From Planctomycetota bacterium (GTDB taxonomy: Bacteria > Planctomycetota > UBA1135 > UBA2386): a DNA stretch of 64,000 nt. Each line of letters begins with the position of its first letter. Position 1 is the first letter of the stretch. This document shows, in pieces, positions 43,733 through 53,315 of this stretch. The DNA lies in the NCBI GenBank assembly GCA_025459175.1, contig JALORC010000022.1:21242-85241 (forward strand), given 5' to 3'. Made by a program: the position numbers and the translations under genes. The notes below the pieces were generated by a model. It did no database searches, was not told where the DNA came from, and saw only the letters and a list, made by a program, of their open reading frames with translations.

Positions 43733-44779
43733 CTAGAACTCGACCTCGAGCACCAGCCCACCGAGCCGGAACGAGCTCGCCGCCGGCTGCACCAGGTCGC
43801 CGTCCAACCGCAGGATCGGCAGCGGCTGTGGCCCCTGCGCCGCGACCGTCAGCCGCTGGCCCTGCGACAGCACGAACGGCAATCCCGGCTGCGCCGTATC
43901 GATCGCGCCGGCCTGCGCGAACAACTGCAGCCCGACGGTCGCCGGCACGAACGGCAGCACCGTGGTCGGCGCCTGCGTCACCGTGATCGGCCCGATCGAC
44001 TGCGTCACCGCCGGCACGACCAGATCGAGGCTCGGCACCAGGAGAGTGCACAGCCCCGGCACGAACAGACTGTTGTTGGTGGTGCCGACCAGGAAGAACG
44101 CCGGCAGACCGGCCGGCGCGAACAGCGCCTGCAGTTCCAGCCGGATCAGGGGCTGCAGCGGCGGCGCCCAGCCGGTGCCGAGCGAGGCCGACAGCCGCAA
44201 CGGCAGCAACCCACCACTGCACCCCTGACCGAGGTCCAGCTCCGGCAGCTGCTGGTCGGACTCGGCAAACGCATCGGCGAGGTGCGTGGTCTGCTGCGTG
44301 TCGTTGAGGATCCGCACTTCGACGACCAGCGCGTTCTGACCGCTGTAGGCGAACGGCACCGCGAACGGCACCACCAGATCGAAGCTGCCGACCGGACCGA
44401 CCACCGAGGTCCAGTCGGGCAGCGCCAGCGGGCCGGGCGGCACCACCTGCACCGGTGCGGTGAGGAAGTTGGCCGTGAAGTCGGCGCCAGCGGTCAGGAA
44501 GTCACCCTCGCCGACCAGGACCTCGATATCGATCGAGCTGGCACCCGAGGCCGGCAGCGGGAACGGCAGTTCGTCGCGGCGCAGGCGCAGGCTCCGCAGC
44601 AGACGGGGCGGGCCGATCAGGTCGGCGTGGACCTGCTGCCAGCGGGTGCCGGTGCCCAGGCTGAACGGCAGCGCGTCGCTGCCGGGGCTGGACGAGAGGG
44701 AGGCAGGGGAAGCCTGGAACTGGCCTTGGCCGAGGGCCACGGGAGCCAGAGCGAGGACGGCGAGCAGGGTTGGTTGCAT
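43733..44779 (-). CDS. Exported beta-rich protein with shared C-terminal module
   Basis: 348 residues. The ATG at 44779 begins a short signal peptide (MQPTLLAVLALAPVALG). The rest is strand-rich with few charged residues. Parts such as GLCTLLVPSLDLVVP and FVPATVGLQLFAQAGAIDTA fit the C-terminal module found in three other exported proteins here. No catalytic motif. CGCACCCTGCG lies 11 bases before the start, and the same 11-mer is found 33 bases before the start at 49495; it may be a -10-like element. Confidence 0.65.
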   Translation of the reverse strand: MQPTLLAVLALAPVALGQGQFQASPASLSSSPGSDALPFSLGTGTRWQQVHADLIGPPRLLRSLRLRRDELPFPLPASGASSIDIEVLVGEGDFLTAGADFTANFLTAPVQVVPPGPLALPDWTSVVGPVGSFDLVVPFAVPFAYSGQNALVVEVRILNDTQQTTHLADAFAESDQQLPELDLGQGCSGGLLPLRLSASLGTGWAPPLQPLIRLELQALFAPAGLPAFFLVGTTNNSLFVPGLCTLLVPSLDLVVPAVTQSIGPITVTQAPTTVLPFVPATVGLQLFAQAGAIDTAQPGLPFVLSQGQRLTVAAQGPQPLPILRLDGDLVQPAASSFRLGGLVLEVEF

Positions 44780-45012
44780 CGGGAAAGGGCGCAGGGTGCG
44801 CGCCCTCGCTTCGCAGCGAACCGGCGCCAGCGACGCAACCCGCGGCGAGAATTCCGGCGTCTGCCGGCCCGCCGGTGCGCCGCCACCCCGATGGCAACGC
44901 CGCGGCGGCCCCGGGCTGTCCCCGAGCCCCACCACCGGCGCTAGACTTCGCGACCGCGGCGATCGCCGCCCGACCGCGGCTCCCAGCCCACGGCGACCCG
45001 AGCCCACCACCG

Positions 45013-45548
<536 letters not shown>

Positions 45549-45552
<4 letters not shown>

Positions 45553-47357
45553 CGCCGGCGCAGTATGCCCGCGTCCGGGAACTGTTCCTGCAGGCGCGCG
45601 AACTCGATGCCGACGGCCGGCACGCGCTGCTGCAGCCGCGCGGCGATGCCGACGATCCGCTGCGCACGCAGGCCGCTCGGCTGCTGGCCCACACCACGAG
45701 CGACGACGACGCGCTCGATGCGCCGGCGCTGGGTCGCGGCTTCGTGCTGCCGGAGCCCGAGGCGCTGCGCGAACAGGCGCTGCCGCCCGGCCTGCCGGAC
45801 CGGTTCGGCAGCTTCCGGCTGCTCGGCGTGCTCGGTGCGGGCGGCATGGGCATCGTCTACCGCGCCCGGCAGGACGCGCCGCCGCGCGACGTGGCGCTGA
45901 AGGTGCTGCAGCCGGCGCGTGCCGATGCGGACCACCTGGCCCGCTTCCGCTTCGAGATCGAGGCGCTCGGTCGCCTGCAGCATCCGGGCATCGCCGCGAT
46001 CTTCGACGCCGGCACCGTCGACCACGGCGCCGGCCCGCAGCCGTTCCTGGCGATGGAACTGATCCACGGCCGGCCCCTGCTCGAGCACGCGGCACAGGCG
46101 CGGCTCGACCGCGCGGCGCGGCTGCGGCTGCTGGCGGCGATCGCCGACGCGGTGCAGCACGCGCACCAGCGCGGCCTCGTGCATCGCGACCTGAAGCCGG
46201 CCAACGTGCTGGTCGACGACAGCGGCCAGCCGAAGGTGCTCGACTTCGGCATCGCGATGGCGCACGACCGCCTGCACGGCCCGCAGCCCTCGGGGCGCGA
46301 CCGCGAGCCGCTCGGCACGTTGCCGTACATGAGCCCCGAGCAACTGCGCGGCGACGAGGCCGCCGTCGACCTGCGCAGCGATGTGTATGCGCTCGGCGTG
46401 TTGCTGCACGAACTGCTGACCGGACAGCTGCCGTTCGCGCTGGATGGTCTCGCCCCGCGCGCCGCCGCCGACCACATCGTCGTCACCGCGCCGCGGTCGT
46501 TGGCGGCCGCCGATCGCCGGCTGCGCGGCGACCTCGAGGCCATCGCGCAGAAGGCGCTCGCCGTCGATCCGGCCGCGCGCTACGCCAGCGCCGGCGAGCT
46601 CGCCGCCGACCTGCGCGCCAGCATGCGGCACGAGCCGATCGCGGCTCGACCCGCCGGGGCGATGCGGGCCGCGTGGCTGTTCTGCCGCCGCCACCGCGCG
46701 CTGGTGCTCGGCGCCGCTTGCACCGTGCTGGCGCTCGGGCTGGGCTGGTTCGCGACCTCGCGCGCGCTCGATGCGGCGCGCACGGCCCAGGTGTTGGCCG
46801 AAGAACGCATGGTGCTCGCGGTCCGCAACGCCGACCGCGCCGAGGCGGTGCGCGGCTTCCTGCTGGACCTGTTCTCACGGATGGACCCGCAGCTGCCGGA
46901 GGCCGATCCCGGCGTCGACCGGCTGCTGGCGACCGCGGTGCGCGAGCTCGGACCGCGCTTCGCCGACCACCCCGATCTCGAAGCCGAACTGCGCGTCGTG
47001 CTGGGTTCGATGCTGCGCCTGTTCGGTCGCCTCGACGAAGCCCGCGAACACCTCGATCGCGGCGTCGAACTGCGCACCGCCGCGTTCGGGCCCGACGCCG
47101 GACCGACGCTGTTGGCGCGGGCCGAGAGCCTGAAGGTCGACTTCGAGCTCGGCCGATGGCAGCGTCCGCACCGCTGCTCGCGGACGTCGCCGCGGCGGCG
47201 GCCGACGGCACCGCGATCCCGACCGAGCTCGAGCTGCAGTGTCGGATGGAGCACGCCGACTGCCTGCTGGCGCTCGACCAACCGTTCGCGGCGCGCCGCG
47301 AGCTGGAGGACTGCGTCGCCGACGCGCGGCAGACGCTCGGGCCGCAGGACCCGCTGA
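45549..47357 (+). CDS. Ser/Thr protein kinase, N-terminal part of a frameshifted gene
   Basis: 602 residues as read, starting at GTG 45549 in overlap with the sigma-factor stop. The kinase domain spans about 85-360: GAGGMG loop at 96-101, Lys118, HRDLKPAN at 212-219, DFG at 232-234, and GTLPYMSPEQ as activation segment. A transmembrane helix lies near residue 385-405, then TPR-like helices start. At about 47160 the coding quality jumps to another frame; beyond it this frame is an Arg/Ser-rich shadow up to the stop at 47357. Restoring one base in GTCC at 47164-47167 joins it to the frame that ends at 47926, giving about 790 residues. Either a real frameshift or a sequence error. Confidence 0.85.
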
Positions 47358-47926
47358 CGATCCACGCCGTGGGCCTGCTCGGCAGTCTGCTGCTCGGTCT
47401 GCGCGATCTCGACGCCGCCGAACCGCTGCTGCTCGAAGTGCACCGCCACCGCCGCGCGCGGCTGCCCGATCAACATCCGTCCCTGCTGCAGATCGTGCAC
47501 AACCTCGGCGCGCTGGCGGCGCTGCGCGGCCGCTACGACGAGGGCCTGGCCCTGCTGACCGCCGCCAGCGACGGCCGCGCGGTGGCGCTGGGCCCGCGGC
47601 ACTCGACCCGCATCGGTTCGCTGCTGAGCCGCGCCAACCTGCTGAGCCGGAGTGGCCGCAGTGCCGAGGCCGACACCGCCTACGCCGAGTTGCTGGCGCT
47701 GCTGGCCGAGGACGGCGGCGACCGGCCGTGGTTGCAGGCGCATGCGCAGGCCTGCAGCGGCCTGCACCAGGCCCGCGGCGGGCGGCTGGACGAGGGGCGC
47801 CGGACCATCGAGGCCGCGATCGAACGCATGAGCGAGCTCGAGGGCCCGGACCACCCGCGAACGCACCGGCTACGGCAGATGCTCGCCGAGGCCACAGGGC
47901 TGGCCCCGGCCGCCGAGCGGCGCTGA
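47156..47926 (+). CDS. TPR-repeat C-terminal part of the frameshifted kinase gene
   Basis: The frame that continues the kinase protein: tetratricopeptide repeats with the bacterial kinase-TPR pattern (LLADVAAAA, CRMEHADCLLALDQPFAARRE, LGALAALRGRYDEGLALL, LLSRANLLSRSGRSAEADTAY). An ATG at 47156 (MAASAPLL) could start it as a separate 256-residue protein, but no ribosome site precedes it. The stop is three bases before that of the convergent exported gene. Confidence 0.75.
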   Translation: MAASAPLLADVAAAAADGTAIPTELELQCRMEHADCLLALDQPFAARRELEDCVADARQTLGPQDPLTIHAVGLLGSLLLGLRDLDAAEPLLLEVHRHRRARLPDQHPSLLQIVHNLGALAALRGRYDEGLALLTAASDGRAVALGPRHSTRIGSLLSRANLLSRSGRSAEADTAYAELLALLAEDGGDRPWLQAHAQACSGLHQARGGRLDEGRRTIEAAIERMSELEGPDHPRTHRLRQMLAEATGLAPAAERR

Positions 47927-47929
47927 CTC

Positions 47930-49495
47930 CTAGAACGCGCCGAGCCCGAGCTCGAGCCCGTTCGAGCTGCGCACCACCGCGAGCCCCGCCGGCGTGAACT
48001 CGAGTTGCAGCACCTGCTGCCGCAGCACGAGGCCCGCCAGCGTCTGGTCGTTCGGCAACTGCAGCCCGCTGCGCACCGTCGAACCGGTCACCGGCAACAC
48101 GGCGAGGATCACCGGCGTCACCAGCAGGTCGCAGCCAGCCTGGCCGGTCGGCGTCACGGTGGGCAGCGGCAACGAGGTCGCGACGAAGCCGAAGCTGCCG
48201 AGGTGCACCGCGGTCGCCGTGGCGCCGCTGCAGGTGGCCGCATAGCTGGTGCCGATGAACGGCGGCGAGTCGGCGGTCAGCACCAGCGGCCCGTTCGGCC
48301 CGACACAGCTCGGCCCGTAGGCGGTGACGGTCGCCGGCACGCGCGGCAACCGGACCAGGAACGCCTGTTCGCAGCCGCTCGGCGCGATGCCCTGACCGAC
48401 GATGGTCAAGCCGTCGGCCGAGATGTCGGTCGCGGTCAGCAGCTGCCAGCCGGCGAGCTCGTTGCCGAGGCCGAAGTCGTTGACCAACGCGGTCTGCAGG
48501 TCGACCAGGCCATCGGTCGCGTTCCAGACGAACGCGCGGGTGCCGGCCTGGCCGAAGATCACGTAATCGCCGACCACCACTTCGCCGTCGATGCTGGTGG
48601 CGCGCGCGTACGAGCCGCCATTGCTGGCCACGCTGTTGGCATCGAGGTAGACGGCGCCGGTGGCCGCCGTCCAGCGGAACGCCCGCACCGTGGACGCGAT
48701 CTGCTCGAAGCCGACCGCGATGCTGCCATCCACCGACAGATCGGTGACGCCGGCCTGCGGCGATTCGGAGGTGACCACCGTGGCACCGGCCGGGGTCACC
48801 AGCACCCCGGCGTAGCTGTCGGAGGTCCCGCTGCCGCCCGGGCGGCGCGTCGAACCGCCGACCACCACCCCGTCGCCGCTGACGGTCGAGAAGTAGAAGT
48901 AGCCGTCGGGGAAGTTCGCGGCGCGCGGCAGCACCTGCGGCGGCGCGCTGTCGATCGACCACCGCAACAGGTCACCGAGGTCCGGGAAGATGCCTTGCAC
49001 GCCGGTGACGACCAGGCCGTCGTAGGCGCAGTCGAACAGGATCCGGGTCTGGGTCTGCCCCGGAGTCAGCTGCGACAGCAGGCTCTGGTAGCCGATGCCA
49101 GCGCGCCAGCGCCAGTCCTCGCCGTAGATCGTGTTGCCGTTGGCCGAGATGCCGGTGATGCCGTAGTTGCCGTCGAGATCGGGGCCGAGGACGACCGTGC
49201 CGGTGGCCGCAGTCCAGCGCGCCGGCTGTCGCGGCACGGCGCCACCCGCAGCACCGGGCGAATAGACGACGGTGGCGACGACCTGGCCGTCGGCGCTGAC
49301 CCGCACCCCCGAATAGCCGGCACTGCCGCTGAAGCCGCAGAAGCTGCCGGTGGTGCCGGGCACCGCGCTGCGGCCGGGGATCGCCACGAACTGGGCCTGC
49401 TGCGCCGACAGGCCGAGCGGCGACAGGGTCAGCAGGGCGCCGCACAACGCGGCGCGGCGGAGGGTGGGAACGGCGAGCAAGGCGATCGATGGCAT
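47930..49495 (-). CDS. Exported HAF-like repeat protein with shared C-terminal module
   Basis: 521 residues with a long signal peptide from the ATG at 49495. Residues about 50-385 contain repeats of the HAF/extracellular propeller type: ARWTAATGTVVLG, GITGISANGNTIYG, FRWTAATGAVYLD, TDISADGLTIVGQG. The last ~130 residues (PSCVGPNGPL, SLPLP, AGCDLLVTPVI, LPNDQTLAG, NGLELGLGAF) match the C-terminal module of the PPC and LamG proteins of this window. Likely a secreted or cell-surface protein; function unknown. Stops are only three bases apart from the convergent kinase/TPR gene. Confidence 0.7.
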   Translation of the reverse strand: MPSIALLAVPTLRRAALCGALLTLSPLGLSAQQAQFVAIPGRSAVPGTTGSFCGFSGSAGYSGVRVSADGQVVATVVYSPGAAGGAVPRQPARWTAATGTVVLGPDLDGNYGITGISANGNTIYGEDWRWRAGIGYQSLLSQLTPGQTQTRILFDCAYDGLVVTGVQGIFPDLGDLLRWSIDSAPPQVLPRAANFPDGYFYFSTVSGDGVVVGGSTRRPGGSGTSDSYAGVLVTPAGATVVTSESPQAGVTDLSVDGSIAVGFEQIASTVRAFRWTAATGAVYLDANSVASNGGSYARATSIDGEVVVGDYVIFGQAGTRAFVWNATDGLVDLQTALVNDFGLGNELAGWQLLTATDISADGLTIVGQGIAPSGCEQAFLVRLPRVPATVTAYGPSCVGPNGPLVLTADSPPFIGTSYAATCSGATATAVHLGSFGFVATSLPLPTVTPTGQAGCDLLVTPVILAVLPVTGSTVRSGLQLPNDQTLAGLVLRQQVLQLEFTPAGLAVVRSSNGLELGLGAF

Positions 49496-49631
49496 GGCAA
49501 GGGGAGGCTTGGAACCGCGGGGCCGTTCGCAGGGTGCGGCGGCCCGGACGCGAGCAGCCGCAGCGAACGGCCATCGGCGACGCAACGCCGGCGCAGTTTT
49601 TCCGCGGCCCACGCGCGGTCAGAATGCGCCG

Positions 49632-49658
49632 ATGCCGACCGCGGTGCGACCTCGATGA
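49632..49658 (+). CDS. Possible eight-codon leader peptide coupled to the next gene
   Basis: An ATG at 49632 encodes MPTAVRPR; its TGA (49656-49658) overlaps the ATG of the next gene at 49655 (ATGA). CAGAAT lies six bases before this ATG, the spacing of the leaderless-type promoters here. A leaderless micro-ORF could deliver ribosomes to the SD-less start at 49655. Evidence is positional only. Confidence 0.25.
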   Translation: MPTAVRPR

Positions 49659-50077
49659 GCAAGACGCCCCGCCCCGCCGCGCCCGCGGCGCTGCCGCGCC
49701 TGGTGGTCGCGATCGCGGTCGCCGCCGGCACCCTGGCGCTGTCGATCCACGGCATGGTGTTTCGCGGCGAACTGCACGTGTGGCTGCGCGACTGGGCATT
49801 GCACTTCGCCGCCGTGCTGTTCGCGGCGATCCTGACCAGCGCGCTGCTCGGCTACCACCGCCAGCGCGACGATCGCGCGACCTGGACGATGCTGCAGCTC
49901 GGGTGCCTGGTGCCGTTCGTGCTGCTCGGGCTGCACGAGCTCGGACAGTGGCTGTGGCCGGCTGGTCCGCGCGACCACTTCGACTCGGTGCGCGACACCC
50001 TGCTCAATGCGTTCGGCACCGCGGCGGCGTGGCTGCTGTTGTGGCGGACCCGGCCGCGGCGCCGCCCGGCCGAGTGA
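49655..50077 (+). CDS. Small membrane protein, three to four helices
   Basis: 140 residues. Hydrophobic helices at about 15-33, 47-65, 80-97 and 118-130, separated by short charged loops (WLRDWALH, YHRQRDDRATW). No recognised motif; the general look is of a small uncharacterised inner-membrane protein. The ATG at 49655 overlaps the stop of a possible leader peptide. The pirin gene starts 41 bases after its stop, with its own promoter-like element. Confidence 0.6.
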   Translation: MSKTPRPAAPAALPRLVVAIAVAAGTLALSIHGMVFRGELHVWLRDWALHFAAVLFAAILTSALLGYHRQRDDRATWTMLQLGCLVPFVLLGLHELGQWLWPAGPRDHFDSVRDTLLNAFGTAAAWLLLWRTRPRRRPAE

Positions 50078-50118
50078 CCGGGCTTTGCGCGCGCACGGCC
50101 GCGCACTACACCGTGCCC

Positions 50119-50976
50119 ATGCCCGCCCCGTTCCACCTGCATGCCCCGGCCGCGCCGCACGCGGTCGGGGAACTGTTCCCGGTGCGCAATGTGTTCGCCT
50201 ACGACCAGGCGGCGGCGATCGATCCGTTCCTGCTGCTCGACTACCTGGGCCCCGCCACGGTGGCACCGAGCGAGCAGCCGCGCGGCGTCGGTCCGCATCC
50301 GCACCGCGGCTTCGAGACGGTGACGATCGTGTTGCGCGGCGAGGTCGCCCACCGCGACTCGGCCGGCAACGGCGGCGTCATCGGTGCCGGCGGCGTGCAG
50401 TGGATGACCGCCGGCGCGGGCGTCGTGCACAGCGAGTTCCACGGCCCGAACCTGACCCGCGACGGCGGCGAGCTCGAGATGGTGCAGCTGTGGGTCAACC
50501 TGCCGGCGCGCGCCAAGCTGGTGGCACCGCGCTACCAGGACCTGCCGGCGGCGGCGTTCCCGACCGTGGCGCTGGGGAACGGCGGCAGCGTGCGCGTGTT
50601 GGCCGGCATGTTCGACGGCGTGCGTGGGCCGTCGCAGACGCATACCGAGATCGCGCTGTGGGACGTCGCGCTGCCGGCCGGCGCCGAACTGCCGCTGCCG
50701 CTGCCCGCGACGTGGAACCGCATGGTGCTGCTGTGCGCGGGCGAGGTGACGATCGGCGGCGAACCGCTGCGCCCGCAACACGTGGCCCGCCTGGCCGCGA
50801 CCAACCGGTCGCCGGTCGTGCGGGCGACGCGACCGAGCCGGCTGCTGGTGCTGGCCGGCGCCCCGCTCGGCGAACCGGTGGTCGCGCACGGTCCGTTCGT
50901 GATGAACACCGCCGCCGAGATCGACCAGGCGATCGCGGACTTCCGCCGCGGGCGCATGGGTCGACTCGACGTCTGA
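50119..50976 (+). CDS. Pirin-family cupin protein
   Basis: 285 residues, two cupin domains. The first has the metal-site motif GVGPHPHRGFETVT (two His), then GEVAHRDS and the HSEFH segment that supplies further ligands, as in quercetin-degrading pirins; MTAGAGVVHSE is the family signature. The C-terminal cupin (about 185-280) ends with GPFVMNT. Family roles range from quercetin dioxygenase to regulator binding. TACACC lies six bases before the ATG at 50119, a near-match to the leaderless-type -10. Confidence 0.93.
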   Translation: MPAPFHLHAPAAPHAVGELFPVRNVFAYDQAAAIDPFLLLDYLGPATVAPSEQPRGVGPHPHRGFETVTIVLRGEVAHRDSAGNGGVIGAGGVQWMTAGAGVVHSEFHGPNLTRDGGELEMVQLWVNLPARAKLVAPRYQDLPAAAFPTVALGNGGSVRVLAGMFDGVRGPSQTHTEIALWDVALPAGAELPLPLPATWNRMVLLCAGEVTIGGEPLRPQHVARLAATNRSPVVRATRPSRLLVLAGAPLGEPVVAHGPFVMNTAAEIDQAIADFRRGRMGRLDV

Positions 50977-50989
50977 CGCCACGAGACCC

Positions 50990-50995
50990 TACGAT
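50990..50995 (+). promoter_or_regulatory. -10 element of a leaderless promoter
   Basis: TACGAT lies exactly six bases before the ATG at 51002. TCGACG at 50966-50971, 18 bases upstream, is a fair -35 overlapping the end of the pirin gene. Confidence 0.5.
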
Positions 50996-51001
50996 GCGGC
51001 G

Positions 51002-51313
51002 ATGGCCACCAACGACAACGACCCGCCGCAGCTGGTCGAACGCAACCCCGACGGCACGTTCACCAAGGAGACGCTGCAGCGCGCGATGAAGGCGCTGAAG
51101 AAGCGACTGAAGGTCACCCGGCTCGACGACGAATCGCGGCTCGGCCACGACGCGATGAGCAAGGGCGGCAACTCCGGCATCATCGGCGTGCGGCCGCCGA
51201 CCCAGTATCCGGCCGAGGTCTGGCAGGCGCTCGAGCAGAAGGGGCGCATCCGCAGCGACCGCCACGGCCTCTACGAGATCCTCGAGCAACCGAGCAATCC
51301 GTCGGGCTCGTGA
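51002..51313 (+). CDS. Hypothetical small basic protein, 103 residues
   Basis: Soluble and rich in Lys/Arg in the middle (KALKKRLKVTRLDDESRLG), then GGNSGIIGVRPPTQYP and a C-terminal WQALEQKGRIRSDRHGLYEIL that looks like a short helix-turn unit. The body reads as a compact helical protein; no family recognised. Its leaderless-type promoter and good codon pattern support a real gene. The following LamG gene starts 145 bases downstream. Confidence 0.7.
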   Translation: MATNDNDPPQLVERNPDGTFTKETLQRAMKALKKRLKVTRLDDESRLGHDAMSKGGNSGIIGVRPPTQYPAEVWQALEQKGRIRSDRHGLYEILEQPSNPSGS

Positions 51314-51458
51314 CCCGAGCTCGCGAACCGGGCTCGTGAGTCGGCCACGGCACCGCGCCGTGACGAGCTCGGGACAGGCGCCGGCGCCCGGCGTACGCGC
51401 TCGGCGGTCGCGCGCCGCTACGCTGTCGCCGTCGCTGTCCCCTTCCGGTGCAACCACG

Positions 51459-52586
51459 ATGAATCGCTGTCTACTCACCGCCATCGCCCTCGGCGCCGCG
51501 TTCGCCGCTCCCCTGGCCGCCCAGAACCTCGGCGCCTCGTTCCAAGCCACGGTCGACGGCTACATCGAAGTGCCGTACTCGCCACAGGTCGTGCCGGCGA
51601 GCGGCCTGACGTTCGAAGCGTGGATCACCTACGACGACAGCACGCTGCCGACCGGTTGGCGTTTCCCGACCATCGCCCGCCACGGCATCAATGCCGGTGG
51701 CGAGAACTGGTTCCTGCGCGTCAATGCCGACAACATCGGCGCCCGCCGGCTGCGGTGGAAGATCGTCACCGCGACCCTCAGCCAACCGCAGGTTGACTGG
51801 ACCTTCGCTCCGGGCCAGCTGAACACCTGGACCCACGTCGCCGGCACCTGGGACGGCACCACCGCGGTGCTCTACATCAACGGCGCCGCGGTCGGCTCCG
51901 CGACCGGTTCCGGCCCGATCCGCGACACCGGCAACGAAGTGCTGCGCATTGGCAAGGGCTCGGACGTGGCGACGCCGATCGAAGTCTGGAACGGCAACCT
52001 CGACGAAGTGCGGCTGTGGCCGTTCGCGCGCACCGGCGCCGAGATCCTGGCGACGATGAACCAGACGCTCGCCGGCGTGCCCGGCCGGGTGTCGACGTGG
52101 AACCTCGACGGGCACGCGCTCGACACCAGCGCCGGACTCAACGGCACGACCAGCGGCCAGGTCAACTTCACCGCCAATCCGCTGACGCTGTCGGGAGCAG
52201 CGCCACCCGCTGCCGTCGGCACCGGCACGCCCGGTTGCCTCGGTCCGATCCAGCTCGCCCCGACCGGCAGCGCCCAGCTCGGCAGTCTGGCCTTCTCGAT
52301 CGCCGCGACCACGACGCCCGCCAACACGATCGCCGTGTGGGGCGCATCGGCGGGCACGCTGGCCAGCCCGCTGGCGGTGCTCGGCGTGAACGTCTGGATC
52401 GATCCGATCGGCCTCGTGACCGGCACGGCGCTCGCCAACGGCCTCGGCACGGTCCGCCTGCTGCTGCCGATCCCGGCCACGGCGCCGCTCGGCTTCTCGT
52501 TCGCCGTGCAGGCCATCGTGCTCGACCCGTGCGGCAGCCAGTCGTTCACGTCGAGCGATGCGCTGTCGATCGTGCTGCAGCCGTGA
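51459..52586 (+). CDS. Exported LamG/concanavalin-like lectin protein with shared C-terminal module
   Basis: 375 residues with a signal peptide ending PLAAQ. Residues about 28-215 form a LamG-type jelly roll: FEAWITYDD, TIARHG, NTWTHVAGTWDGTTAVLYING and NLDEVRLWPFART are the typical strands. Residues about 250-375 (GTPGCLGP, NVWIDPIGL, LLPIPATAPLGFSFAVQAI, SSDALSIVLQP) are the C-terminal module shared with other exported proteins here. No catalytic residues. Probably binds glycans or surfaces. A TACGCT -10 candidate at 51419-51424 predicts a leader of about 28 bases. Confidence 0.78.
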   Translation: MNRCLLTAIALGAAFAAPLAAQNLGASFQATVDGYIEVPYSPQVVPASGLTFEAWITYDDSTLPTGWRFPTIARHGINAGGENWFLRVNADNIGARRLRWKIVTATLSQPQVDWTFAPGQLNTWTHVAGTWDGTTAVLYINGAAVGSATGSGPIRDTGNEVLRIGKGSDVATPIEVWNGNLDEVRLWPFARTGAEILATMNQTLAGVPGRVSTWNLDGHALDTSAGLNGTTSGQVNFTANPLTLSGAAPPAAVGTGTPGCLGPIQLAPTGSAQLGSLAFSIAATTTPANTIAVWGASAGTLASPLAVLGVNVWIDPIGLVTGTALANGLGTVRLLLPIPATAPLGFSFAVQAIVLDPCGSQSFTSSDALSIVLQP

Positions 52587-52604
52587 GCGGCTCGACCGCG
52601 CGGT

Positions 52605-53315
52605 TCAGCGCGGCACGAACTTGCCGAGCGCGGTCAGCCACGCGCGCACCTCGCGTTCGGTGAGCCCCGCGCGCAGCCACGGCTGCAGCAGTTCACCGAT
52701 CGCATCGGGCCGGCGATCGGCATCGCCCCAGCGGCTGTAGGACAGCGCCCGCACCAGCGCCGGCTCGAGCTGCTGCAGCAAACCCACCGGGGCCGGTGGA
52801 TCGGTGCGCGGCCGCACCGCGACCGCGCTGTGCTGCCCGTGCGCGGCAAACCACTCGGCGGCGTAGACGCAGACCGCCTGGGCCAGGTTCAGCGAACTCT
52901 GCCCGGCCGCGACCGGGATCATCGACGCGCAGTGGCAGCGCCGGATCTCGCCGAGTTCGAGGCCGCTGGTCTCACCGCCGAACAGCAGCAGCGGCGCGCC
53001 GCGTTCGTGCGCCTGCTCGGCGACTTCGCGCGGCGTCAGCACCTGCATGCCGGCCGGCGGGCGATTCGTGGTCGCGACCAACCAGTCGGCACCGGCCAGC
53101 ACCGCACCGAGATCGTCGCTGTGCACGGCCCCGTCGAGCACGTCCTCGGCGTGCACCGCCATGCGCTGGGCGTCGGTCATGCCGTCGATCTCGGCATCGA
53201 CGAGCACCAACCGCCGCAGCCCGAAGTTCTTCATCGCCCGCGCCACCGCCCCGAGGTTGCCGGCGACCTTCGGCCGCAGCAGCACGATCTGCAGCTCGGC
53301 CAGCAGTCCGCTCAC
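52605..53315 (-). CDS. SPOUT RNA methyltransferase, TrmJ-like
   Basis: 236 residues from a GTG at 53315 that overlaps the upstream stop (GTGA). SPOUT-fold motifs are IVLLRPKVAGNLGAVARAMKN (first motif), LLFGGETSGL (second), and MIPVAAGQSSLNLAQAV (third, with the SAM knot). The spacing fits TrmJ, which 2'-O-methylates position 32 of tRNA, though other TrmH-type substrates are possible. The C-terminal ~70 residues are helical. It is translationally coupled to the spermidine-synthase-like gene. Confidence 0.9.
   Translation of the reverse strand: MSGLLAELQIVLLRPKVAGNLGAVARAMKNFGLRRLVLVDAEIDGMTDAQRMAVHAEDVLDGAVHSDDLGAVLAGADWLVATTNRPPAGMQVLTPREVAEQAHERGAPLLLFGGETSGLELGEIRRCHCASMIPVAAGQSSLNLAQAVCVYAAEWFAAHGQHSAVAVRPRTDPPAPVGLLQQLEPALVRALSYSRWGDADRRPDAIGELLQPWLRAGLTEREVRAWLTALGKFVPR

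Noticed and set aside
47140..47180. Programmed ribosomal frameshift in the kinase gene
   Set aside because: No slippery heptamer and no obvious downstream hairpin were seen at the switch point. A missing base or a real mutation explains it more simply.
51002..51313. Toxin or antitoxin interpretation of the small basic gene
   Set aside because: There is no partner gene of matching size or overlap, and no known toxin or antitoxin motif.
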